This document shows positions 1-9,679 of a stretch of DNA of 64,000 bases, one piece after another (positions within the stretch are counted from its first letter, which is position 1; each line of letters opens with the position of its first letter). The stretch comes from Onchocerca volvulus (Eukaryota > Nematoda > Chromadorea > Rhabditida > Onchocercidae), in NCBI GenBank assembly GCA_000499405.2, contig HG738140.1, forward strand, positions 12,799,560-12,863,559. The letters are read 5' to 3'. The position numbers and the translations under genes were made by a program. The notes beneath the pieces are model-generated. The model saw only the letters and a program-made list of their open reading frames with translations, ran no database searches and had not been told where the DNA came from.

Positions 1-510
1 ATACAAAACGTTGCAACTTCTCCACCAATTGCTTCCAAATTTTGACACAACCTTGCATTCGAATAGGCTCATGTTTCAATATTAACGTACTTTTTTTCAC
101 GTATTACGTTTGTGACAACTAAAAGTAAGTGAGGGGACTGAATTTTTTGGCTCCGCCCTGTATTACGCTCTCATAAGCGGACTGAATTTGTTCGGACAGA
201 ATTTATTCAGCACGCCTACTTTCTGCATTGAATGTGGCTACATCTTGCAACATTTCAAGTTCTGCATCGATTGATTTGAAATTTTCATATAACGTTGCAT
301 CCGAATAGGCGCGTGTTTTTAAATACATAAGGCGTGTAATTTAAGCCTTTTCGTTTGTTTTTTGCTTTTTGAGAGATGTACTTCGTTTATTTTTTGATTT
401 TTTGGGAATGTAGTTGCGTCGCAGAAATGTCGAGATCATGGTGGTGTCTTATGAAATGCTTCCTTCAAGCAATTTATTTCACAATATTTGTGGGTATATA
501 ATATTTTTTG
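1..510. repeat. Helitron-flanking repeat region
   Basis: No gene is seen here. Two related stretches of about 80 bases share a TTGCAAC-like start and end in a GCATTCGAATAGG or GCATCCGAATAGG core, near 45-80 and 290-315. They form a degenerate direct repeat. The region lies just beyond the C-terminal end of the broken Helitron coding region, so it is probably the non-coding 3' part of that element. A clear CTRR-type Helitron terminus was not identified. Confidence 0.4.
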
Positions 511-2680
511 TTATTCTCTGTAGATGTAGAGATTGTCTAGTTTGCCAACCCTAAGACATGCAACATATAATTGCCCATGTGCGAAGCAATCGGTGTCTGA
601 ATCTAAGCCGCGCAATTCTAAGAATTGACGCTGAGCTTTGTTGATAGCGAATGTAAATGAATCGAATTGGGAATTCCAATTTCTTGAATTGAAATGGCGC
701 ATCCTTGGATTCATAGGAATGCGAGGAATAAGGACATCCTTACCTTTGAAAGGACCTGTCAAGATTGTTGCTTCTACGACATTGCTCATTAATTTTTTTA
801 TTGAAAGCCGCATGCCGTTGCAAAGTTTCGGTTGGTTGATATTTTGCAAAATGATAATTGGCACGCCGTTTGCCATTATTTGCCAATTTTTCAATTGCAG
901 CACGTGCGGTGGTATCCCTGACAGATCGAATGAATTCAAAAATTCTGTTCGATAATTAAACGCTTCATCTGATTCCACAACAATGTCGAAGCTGCTTATT
1001 GTAGTTTGTTTGGATATACCTGCTTGTCCATCAACTGGTTCTCCTCGTTTGCGTCATTCAAATGATTTTCTACTCGCATTCCATGTGTGATACATAGACA
1101 CTTCCGGATATTACAGTGTTTTCGCAAATGAGTCATTTTGATATAATATGAAGAAAGCAGTGAACGTTGTAACCGGTGGATTCAGGGCTATTTTTCCACA
1201 TTTGCAGCTGTGAAAATAGATGCGTTGTTCATTTTCTAGATGTACTGCCAAGTGAACAACAGCTGGACTTTGTTCATATATGAGAAATGAAAGAATACAG
1301 TTTCAAAGCCATACAGCTTCATTGTTGCTTATGTATCTTCCATCCTGATACTGTGCGATTTCATCGATATGTAATATCGCATTCCTATCACTTCTTTCAG
1401 ACTGCACACCAAAAACTGCCATGTCGCTGCCTTCCAAATGTATTTGATCGATTTGACGGAATTAAAGTATTACACGTTTATGTGCGCTTTGTATGCTTTT
1501 AATAGCAAAGATGAATATGAAAGAACCTACCGGTTATCTACTTCGATGTCAACATTCCATATGTATATGGTTGCTAATTTACCCCCATCTTCTGCTGATC
1601 TTCTGTATAAAGGATATCCATTGTTTCCTGTGACTGTGTTGGATATTAATGCTCAACGATATCGCTTACAACATTTGCCGTATATCATGCATGGTGATTT
1701 TGTATTCAATATACCGCAAGATCCATGTATTATATTTTTCTTCGCAATTTCATACAAATCCTTATCGACGTCAGCATCGAGTATTTCAGCGCATATTACA
1801 TTGTCGATTTCGTTTGAAGTGATTTTGTCATAAAACCAGATTACTATATGCGAATATGGCAATCCTCCCTTTTGCCATTCTACTGAGTACATCCAGCAGC
1901 GCACACACCCAAATACTTCATTTTTACCACGAAATCTATCAGCGATTTCAGCTTGTGTCTTGAAACACGTGCTGTGATATCATGCCTAGCCATCGACGAT
2001 TGCCCAAGAAGTAAGAGATTTTGTATATCATCCCAAGCTGGATTGCATTTGGATGTAATGAATAGATTTGGACGCCTGTAGTGGTGAACATACGCAATTA
2101 TATTTTGAGCGTACTCATGCACATGACATAGACTGCTTGCATATGAAGATGCAAAATCGTTAATCTTCTAACATTTGTTGTATTGCCATCATTTACAACT
2201 GCATCTCGCAAATGAATTTATTCTTCAAAGGAAGCTTGGTCTGATTTCCTGTTTCGATTTTTGTGTACAAATTTACGATATATTGGTGAAAAAACTGATA
2301 GCATTTCAAAATATGATTGTCTTCATTCTCTCGAATCATTAATCAGTATGAATAATAGTTCATTGCGCTGCATTTCGTACTTGTTTCTTCGTTACTGATT
2401 GCATTTATCATCTTAACGTTGAAGTGATATCCATCGGCACCATCCCAAAAAATGATTGAATGTTGCAAAGCATAGCAACATTGATGAGTTTCAGCAATTT
2501 TTGTCAATTAATCGTTTCTCCGGTGGAAAACAATATCTCTAGGTTGGAATTGATCTCCGACTCTAACAATTGCCACTTCATCTATAGTCGGAGCATCGAA
2601 TTTTCGCACATGTTCTTTAGCAGGCATTTTGTCAACATAGGGATTTGGCTTCATGATAAATTTATCCTTTCACTTTAAAA
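511..2680 (-). pseudogene. Decayed Helitron transposase (Rep/Pif1 helicase) relic
   Basis: Minus-strand reading frames in several phases line up in the order of a Helitron protein. At 2680-2200 is the N-terminal region, with PTIDEVA, a WDGADGYH block and a DNHILKCYQFFHQY block. At 2122-1880 is the Helitron-like N domain, with FITSKCNPAWDDIQ and ARVSRHKLKSL. At 1904-1653 are GLPYSHIVIWF and CMIYGKCCKRY. At 978-511 is the C-terminal Pif1 helicase part, with GIPPHVLQLK, LCNGMRLSIKKL, FAINKAQRQ and FAHGQLYVACLRVGKL. The first histidine of the usual PHAH catalytic motif is a tyrosine, the frame breaks repeatedly, an in-frame stop sits near 2510, and most of the helicase core between 1650 and 980 is missing. 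The element is therefore dead. Domain identity comes from motif recognition only. Confidence 0.85.
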
Positions 2681-2699
2681 GTTGATATGAATTGAGTTA

Positions 2700-4870
2700 T
2701 CACGATTTCTGCGCGGACTAACAAGACAACTTTAGCTTTTTTTTTTTTTTTATCATTTGAAAGCAGAAGTTGTATTTTGATTTATCAATTAATAATCAAG
2801 TATTATTTTTCTAAATAATTCAAATCTTTCAAAAATAATTCTGATTAGCCTTTTTTTTATGCTATATAACTTTAATTTTGAATTTAATTTTTAGAGAAAA
2901 ACAAGTGGATATTTCCAGAATGAAATAAATAAACATTGGGCAATAATCTTGCTTTCCGTATTTTCACACATATATAAACATATATTTGGCCAAGATAAAA
3001 GAAAGTCTAGTAATTTCCAGTTGAATTACCTATGCCTTTATGCATGCTTCAAGAGCAATGAAGCATTAGTTTTAGGAAGCCAAGAGGCAATAAGCTAGGC
3101 TGTCTTCAAATGTTCAATTAGATTGAGCCTGAAATTAGCTTTAAATATTCTTGTACTGCTGATCCGTCCTATTTACAGCATTTTGCTAATATAAGCTTAA
3201 TCTTTTCGCACATAACAACTTCTCCATCTTAAATTTGCTCTTTGAATTAAATAAAATCAAAAAGAAAAAAAAAGGAGGAAAAAGAAAATTGATAATAATT
3301 GGTGTGAAAAGTAAATTCACAATTATTTCGAGTTTATCTACGCAAATTTCAAAATTTCCCGTAATCATCAGACGGAAATTAGGTAGGAAAAAATCCTTGT
3401 CACAAGATAGGAAATAGAAATAATCGAATGGGAAGTTTCGATTAAGTTTAAGAAAATTTTGCTATCAAAAAAATTGGGCTGATTATTTTTGGACTAGCAA
3501 TATGGAACCTACTGGTAATAATTCTCATTCAGCAAAAATAGCATTTTTTTTCTGGTTGTTTGGCAACCATTATGCTCCATAAATTGTCTGTAAGTATATT
3601 TCTAACAAAAAAAAAAAAAAAAAAGAAAACCGAAGAGAACTTCATTTTCAATTCGATCGAATCGAATTAGTCAATTCTACGGAGGAAATATCTTTTTGGA
3701 TTTATTATTTATCGCAAGAAAGTTACACTTGGGATTCCTTAAAAGTTTATTGTAAATGAAAAAAGAATAAAAAAAGTGTCCGCAATTTTCTTTTATCCTT
3801 TCACATCCTTTTCTATTCACTTTCAAGATTGGAACAGTTTTTTGGAAGCGAAAATTTTCACTTTATACACGTAATATTGATAAACTGATTTTGTAAAGAA
3901 ATTCTTTGTTAACATCCAAAATTATGTAATAAAAGAAATCGATTGACTTTTCCAGCATATTTTATTCAAAATCTTCCGTAGCATCAGCTCTATTTTATTT
4001 TGCTATTTTGTTTATAATTAATGATTTAAGCATTTGTAAAAGCATTATTTTGACTTCAAAATATGACAAGTTGCCTCCGTTTGATTTAGTTCCGTCCTGA
4101 ATGATTATGACGAACACTTAAGAAGTTAACAATAGAATTTTTCTGGAAAAATTGGCAATATTTTTGTGTTCTCTAATAACATTTACATGAACACTTAATA
4201 ATTACTTTTTTTCCTGATGATATCCTTTTTAGCTCTGAAATTTATTAGCAAAACATTCAAGATATTAATGAAACGCTAAAAAAAGAAAGACAACAATATT
4301 AATACAAAATAAATACAAACAATCCGATTAATACAAATTTAAAACAACTAAAACAGAAATTTCTATAAGAAATGCCAGATATATCCTAATATCTTCAAAA
4401 TTTTTGAGCAACTAAATGCAAAAAAATGAGAGATAGAATCCACAAAATTGATCAGATCTTCAAAAATATCTTCGATTATATTTGGTAAAGATTAACTAGA
4501 AAAGACTGGTCTAAGACAGAAATGAGTCTAAAATTGCTGCCGTATTTAAAGTACAATAATATCAAATCAAGTTTTTGAAAGCAATAAACTAAAAAATTGA
4601 ATAATACTAACAAAAGCTTATTATCTACTGGTAATCTTTTAGCTTTTTTATGTCAGAATACCTTTACTTGAATTTTCATAACTAAAACAAGCAACAAATA
4701 CTCCAAATACTGCAAGAAAAAACTATTAAAAAATCATAAAAAAAAAAAAAAAAGCTATTGAATAGAAATATAAAACATATTGCATCCATTTGCCTACACA
4801 GCAGTGCTCAATAGCCAAACAAGAAATTAATAGATATGAAAAATACTGAAAATGAAAATTTGTTTATCAT
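2700..4870. other. Gene-free AT-rich spacer
   Basis: Only short opposing reading frames and poly-A/T tracts are present, for example near 2740-2752, 3609-3624 and 4738-4753. No family motif, RNA gene or long repeat was recognised. It separates the Helitron relic from the 3' end of the divergent SmD1 gene. Confidence 0.5.
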
Positions 4871-4875
4871 TTATT

Positions 4876-5694
4876 TTATGATTTAGCGCCACCACGCCCA
4901 GCACTTTTTGCAAAATATTGACTAGGCGGTCCACCTCTTCCCGAATTTCGACCTCTTCCACTACGAACTGTGACATCCTGACTACGTACCTGACTGGTAG
5001 CTTTCGTTTTCTTGCTTTGTGGTGGATCATCGATCATCAGTTTATCTAAGTTTATGTTGTCCCGGAAAATTATGCATCGTATACTATTCCCTGAAAAAGA
5101 AGGGAAAATTGTATCGTCCGGGAAAATTGAGGTTTTGTTTATCTTGCTCATTCTAAGTTAACCCACTTTATTTCGCGACTTAGATTAGAACAAATATTAC
5201 GTTGATAATAGCGAGAATATGATGCATTATAAGTTTTTAATCTTTCTACGTCTTTATAAAACTTGAATCCATTAAGCTTATATTAAGCACATTCCAATTT
5301 TCTTCAGATTAAATTGAGAAACTTATATATTTAATATAAATGTCTCAGAAATTTGTCGATGGTCAGTTCATTTCGTTTTTCTCAATTAATAATTTCCTTA
5401 TATGATCTATTGCTCATCAAATAATTTGTCTTACATGTTAAGCTTTTCATAACCTATCATTTTTATTGCTCACAGTTATCGTCCATCTTTCTCTACTATG
5501 AATATACCTCTGACTGAAACTGCATCCACAAGAACAGGATCTTTTTGATTTTTTAACTTCACACTAACAGAACTTAAATAGAAATTCATTGTTACATCAA
5601 CGCTGTTAACAGTGCCCTCTACCAATGCACCATTTTTCAACTCTATTTTGACCTTTTCATTTCGCAATTTCATCAAAAAGCGTATCAACATCAT
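4876..5694 (-). CDS. Divergent SmD1-like snRNP protein (tandem paralogue)
   Basis: Two exons, 5694-5508 and 5090-4876, are joined across a 417-base GT-AG intron in phase 1 inside a glycine codon and give 133 residues. The protein opens MMLIRFLMKL and carries an Sm fold: the Sm1 motif covers roughly residues 14-50 (IELKNG, GTVNSVDVTMN) and the Sm2 motif RGNSIRCII about 62-70. Sm proteins form the heptameric ring on spliceosomal snRNAs. By eye, about half the residues match the canonical SmD1 gene next door, and the intron position and phase are the same, so the two arose by tandem duplication (inference). It differs at ring-lining positions (MNFYL where the neighbour has MNTHL). Its tail has only a few RG dipeptides and ends in an AGRGGAKS segment, so arginine methylation and SMN binding may be weak. 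No stop or frameshift is seen. It could be a specialised SmD1 or an early pseudogene; the open frame favours a functional gene. Confidence 0.85.
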
Positions 5695-5715
5695 ACTTAT
5701 ATCTGAAAAAAAAAA
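5695..5715 (-). promoter_or_regulatory. Candidate spliced-leader acceptor of divergent SmD1 gene
   Basis: On the minus strand a run of T ends in TTTCAG (CAG at 5705-5703) and leaves only an 8-base leader before the ATG at 5694. This is the pattern expected for nematode trans-splicing. The neighbouring SmD1 gene has the same 8-base spacing. Confidence 0.55.
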
Positions 5716-7006
5716 AAAGAAAAAATCTTCAATTAACTGTTCTCAGAAAAACGTAACAAACGGAATCTTCTCTTCATCTTAAATTAAAAAAGAAATACCG
5801 CAACAAACCAAGCAAAAGCCTTTCAAACCCCTAACTTTCATAATCTTGCCGTAGAAAGGATATTCAGGTTACCCATAGGGAAATTACTTTAGCAGAACAG
5901 CAATCCTCTTTCATATCGCTTTGTAATTTATGGACATTGTAAATACAACTGAGAAAAATCAGTAATTTAATTAATGGTCACTTTCCTACAATTTGAAAAT
6001 ATTTATATTACTACTGGCTTAAAAAAAAATATGCCGCGTGTCACGTTTGAAATATAACAACAAATTAGGGAACGGTCTACTTCGTTGGTATCAAGAATAA
6101 CAAAACGTGGTAAGAATCAGCCAAATCTGATGCAATGATCGTCTTCTAAGCACCTGCAGCCATCAAAATTTTCACAACTACTTCTGCTAACCGCGAAACA
6201 CTTGCCTTATTAAATCAAAACCTTGATAACTCACCAGAATACCTGTCATTAAACACAAATATTAATAGAGTTAATGGAGCAAACGTAAAATTGCATGTCT
6301 GTTTTCTGGAGTAAGTTATTTCAAAATGTCTCAAAAGATCAATTTTCTTCCTATTTATAAAAGGCTAATCAAAATTGCATGTTCTTAGCTGGCTAAGATG
6401 TGGCGATGTCTTCTTATCTGCTTCAAGCCGAGAATATGGCACACCATACTTGACATGACTTACTTTTATCCATTTCCGCATTAAGCAAAAGTAGATGTTC
6501 ACGTCCGATTTCCTGGGAGCAAACTTTAATAGAGATCATAAAAATTAACAATAAAGAACTGCAAAGAAAAAAACACTACAAAATGAATTTGAACAATTGG
6601 ATAACACGGATAAAAATTTCAAAAAAAAAATCATGGAAATGTCAAGTTACAAACTTCTTTGCGAAATATGAAATATATGATTCCCAATTCAAAAAAATGG
6701 CAATTTTCCAACTTCGAAAAAATTAATAACTTACTCAACTGACGAACATAACTGAACTATCCATTTAGTTTTTGCTTACATCGATAATTGTTATATTATT
6801 TAAGTGATAGTTTATTCCTTTATCCAGTCATTAAAAGAAGTTTGGGACATAAGAGTAAAGTTAAATGTTTCTATAGTTGTTGTGAAGTAAAATGCGCCCT
6901 AAAAAGTAATATCGAGAAAACGATGCAATAACAAATTTTTGTTTCACTCTGTCCACACAAAATTCAACAAATAAAGATGATAATGCATATTATTAGCGGC
7001 AAAAAT
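5716..7006. other. Spacer between the tandem SmD1 genes
   Basis: About 1.3 kb separates the canonical SmD1 stop from the trans-splice site of the divergent copy. No coding region or RNA gene was recognised. The two genes share a strand, so this could be an intercistronic region or contain an independent promoter. The sequence alone does not decide. Confidence 0.4.
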
Positions 7007-7960
7007 TTATCGCCCACCCCTGAAACCACCACGGCCACGAGGCCCACCTCTACCACGGCCTCTTCCTCGTCCACCACGAGCTGACGCAACTCGACCACGT
7101 CCTCCACGTGTTGGCTTTTTTCGCGGTTCATCATCAACCAATAATGTATCCAAAGGAATTGTATCAGGTAAAATTATATATCGAATATTATTTCCTAAAA
7201 AAATAATCCTTTGATATAATTAACAATCTGTTTTTAAGTTTACTTATCTATCAACTTATCTAGATTATTCTGAATTTACCAGAACAATCCAATAGTACAG
7301 CAAACTTCTGAGAGATCGAGCAAATACAAATTTTTCTGAAATGCTCACAATGTCAATAAAACTTATAAAAACTGCAACATTATAATAATTTCAGAAAAAA
7401 TCCTTTTCTCTAGTTTTAGGTTCTCAACGAACAATTATCACTTCTAAAGTAGAGGATCGCTCAACATTTTTGAGAAGGTCATGGCCGTTACCGTTCAAAT
7501 ATCTTCGTACTCATAACTTTGCTGGAACCATTTAATAACTCTGCGAAGAATATCATTCTCGCGAATAAAAAACTAATGAAAAAATTGATGACATCCATCT
7601 TAATAAATTTTAGTACGCATTCAAGTTAAAATTACTTTTAAACATATGTCATACTCAAAACAAACTTTCTGAAACTTCTCATGATTTGAATAATCATCAT
7701 CTTACCATATAAACAATTTAGATTTTAACCATTCAAATAGATAACAAGTTCCTTACACAAGAAACTATAAATTAACCTCTGATTGATAGTGAATCTAGGG
7801 AAACGGGTTCTCTATTCTTGAGCGTCATTTTGACGGTCCGTAAATGGGTATTCATTGCGACGTCGACACCAACAATGGTACCTGTTACCAATGTTCCATT
7901 CTTCAATTCTATTGTTACACTTTCGTGGGCAAGTTTCATCAAAAAACGCACTAATTTCAT
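7007..7960 (-). CDS. SNRPD1: Small nuclear ribonucleoprotein SmD1
   Basis: Two exons, 7960-7777 and 7194-7007, are joined by a 582-base GT-AG intron in phase 1 and give 123 residues, close to the animal SmD1 length. The protein begins [13 protein letters not shown]. Sm1 reads [11 protein letters not shown]...DVAMNTHL and Sm2 reads [15 protein letters not shown], the RNA-contacting signature of SmD1. The tail after about residue 95 is a string of RG and GRG dipeptides, the substrate for symmetric arginine dimethylation in the family. SmD1 sits in the Sm ring of U1, U2, U4 and U5 snRNPs. An upstream in-frame ATG would add [12 protein letters not shown], but that stretch runs across a poly-T/CAG acceptor, so MKLVRF is taken as the start. 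C. elegans calls this protein SNR-3 (family knowledge). Confidence 0.95.
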
Positions 7961-7980
7961 TCTATAATCTGAAAAAAAAA
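7961..7980 (-). promoter_or_regulatory. Candidate spliced-leader acceptor of SmD1
   Basis: On the minus strand a T-run ends in TTCAG (CAG at 7971-7969), leaving an 8-base leader before the ATG at 7960. It decides the start, because the longer in-frame extension upstream would have to cross this acceptor. Confidence 0.6.
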
Positions 7981-9230
7981 GATAGATATTAAGCATAAAT
8001 ACTAAAAAATTCTCACGGAGTTAATACCTCGCTAAAGTGAAAATGTACGTTGCCTTTAATTCAAGAATTCTATATAAGAAAACTTAATGCATTAACATAC
8101 AGAGTATATTATAGCATACTGAGAATAATAAATGAGCAGTAAAACCACGTCATTAAAGAGTAAACTGTATATTAACGAACAGATAAAAAATGACCAAAAA
8201 ATATAATTCTGAGAGATTGACAAGCTCAACAAAAATCATCGCAACAGGACTATGATGGATTATGCCTATTTGAAAATTAATTTATTATAGTGTCACATTA
8301 CTAGTGACTGCGTAACTATTACTTCAAAGATTCTTGAATAAACCGAAATGTTGTTAGACTGCATATAGATCTTCCGAATAAGGCTCGTGATACAAGTCAT
8401 CAAATTATTCAATTTACTCACTATTTCTTTCATGTTTCTTTCTATAATTATTAGTAGGCTAAAAAGTCTAGAAATGCACAATTAACAAACCACACATACT
8501 ACGCAATCTTATAATCTAATGTCGCCCGTTTCTATTTTTCCAAACAACAATGAGATTTGTAGGAATCTATCCAATTCACATGAGTTCTGAGCTCACTGGA
8601 GAGCTCAGAACTCATGTGAATGGTTCCTACCACGAAAATCGGTGCAAGATTTGTAGATCACATTTGTTAAAATTTATCAGTTTCTACATACTGATGTTTG
8701 ATAATAGAAAATCCATAAACCTGAGGAACCTATTAAGTCCCATAAATCTCCTAGAATCCCTGAAAACCTTCCACCACAACTACTCATAACTACACAACGT
8801 TTAAAACGCAACCAAACCGGACTGAATACAAACCCCCTACCGTATCCCACTTGTCGTTGCATAGTGACAACTATGAAAAATGAAATGAAATCCCAAACCG
8901 ACAAGTTTATAATTCTCAGCCAATATTAGGATTGCTGCTCTGTATCTCGTCTTTTAAAATTTCCGGTTGCATTCTCAAGTTCTCAATCTATTTCTTTCGA
9001 AAATTACTCATATTGTCGAAAATTCGCATTACAGAACCTTTATGTTTAGTATGAAATGTAATTGAATAAATTGAAATGCCTTTTATCATATGCAATTATT
9101 ATCACTATGCAAAGAATACATCGGAGCATAAGAGATACTCCCAAAAGCTACTAGAAATTCCAGAAGACAATGTCATCTTTATCAGTTGATAAATTAATTT
9201 GAGTAGTTTAAGTGTTGATAATTTCACTCT
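7981..9230. other. Intergenic region with a hairpin, no supported gene
   Basis: This stretch lies between the divergently oriented SmD1 and SR-protein genes and so should hold both promoters. Apart from the inverted repeat at 8574-8621 it has no recognisable feature. Short frames at 8550-8789 and 8904-8677 match nothing known to me. Confidence 0.4.
8574..8621. repeat. Perfect 21-bp inverted repeat with 6-base loop
   Basis: The left arm is 8574-8594 and the right arm 8601-8621. They are exact reverse complements around an ACTGGA-like loop; the arm core is TGAGTTCTGAGCTC. Pairing continues outward with gaps (TGTAGGAA against TTCCTACCA), so it may be the centre of a longer decayed foldback element. 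It lies between two divergent genes. Confidence 0.85.
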
Positions 9231-9244
9231 TCCGCTGTTAACTT

Positions 9245-9264
9245 CTCTCTCTCTCTCTCTCTCT
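9245..9264. repeat. (CT)n microsatellite
   Basis: A run of about ten CT units lies 415 bases upstream of the SR-protein start codon. Pyrimidine tracts like this are common near nematode promoters. Confidence 0.9.
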
Positions 9265-9323
9265 TAGTAATGTCACATTTCGTTAATGTTAACCTCACTT
9301 CCACCTGATAATGTGATTTTCAC

Positions 9324-9503
9324 CTCCGCCGCAGTTATCTTCACTAACTACCTCGATGACTCATCAGAACTTCCCAACATTAACTGTACGTCACGATGAT
9401 ACATGGTTTGAAGTTCCACCGTAGTTACATTTATCAGTTATTTCAACGACTCATCGACATTTCCCAATATGGGCTGTATGTCACGATGATATGTGGTTTG
9501 GGA
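9324..9503 (+). repeat. 2 x 90 bp tandem duplication upstream of SR gene
   Basis: Copy one is 9324-9413 and copy two 9414-9503. They align over 90 bases without a gap, with many substitutions. Shared cores include CCGCAGTTA/CCGTAGTTA, GACTCATC, TTCCCAA and GTCACGATGAT. Copy one contains a perfect AP-1-type TGACTCA at 9357-9363, which in copy two is CGACTCA. A degenerate third unit may precede it near 9229. Its position directly upstream of the SR gene suggests a promoter module (inference). Confidence 0.75.
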
Positions 9504-9663
9504 CTGAGCGGAGTCTATGGGCCCAATGTGTCGTGTGTTCTTTAGGCATGTCAGGGATTTGTGTTTGTCTGCATGGGTTTTCCCGTATGGTTGCGCCAAT
9601 TCTTTTCGATTATTTAGCAGTTTATTAATGAATTGTGAGTTTCCGATATGAAACACTTAATTT

Positions 9664-9673
9664 CGTTTTCTAG
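9664..9673 (+). promoter_or_regulatory. Candidate leader/cis acceptor of SR gene
   Basis: TTTTCTAG ends at 9673, six bases before the ATG at 9680. The spacing matches the other candidate spliced-leader acceptors in this window, but a cis intron from an upstream non-coding exon is also possible. Confidence 0.45.
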
Positions 9674-9679
9674 TTCACT

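Noticed and set aside
638..955. 105-codon plus-strand frame
   Set aside because: It lies opposite the Helitron helicase relic, which has clear motifs on the minus strand.
1438..1833. 131-codon plus-strand frame
   Set aside because: It runs opposite the Helitron N-domain relic and has no motif of its own.
3186..3417. Opposing 60-codon frames
   Set aside because: Low-complexity Lys/Phe-rich sequence around poly-A/T tracts, open by composition.
8677..8904. 75-codon minus-strand frame
   Set aside because: No recognised family, no splice or start context, and it lies next to a hairpin in intergenic DNA.
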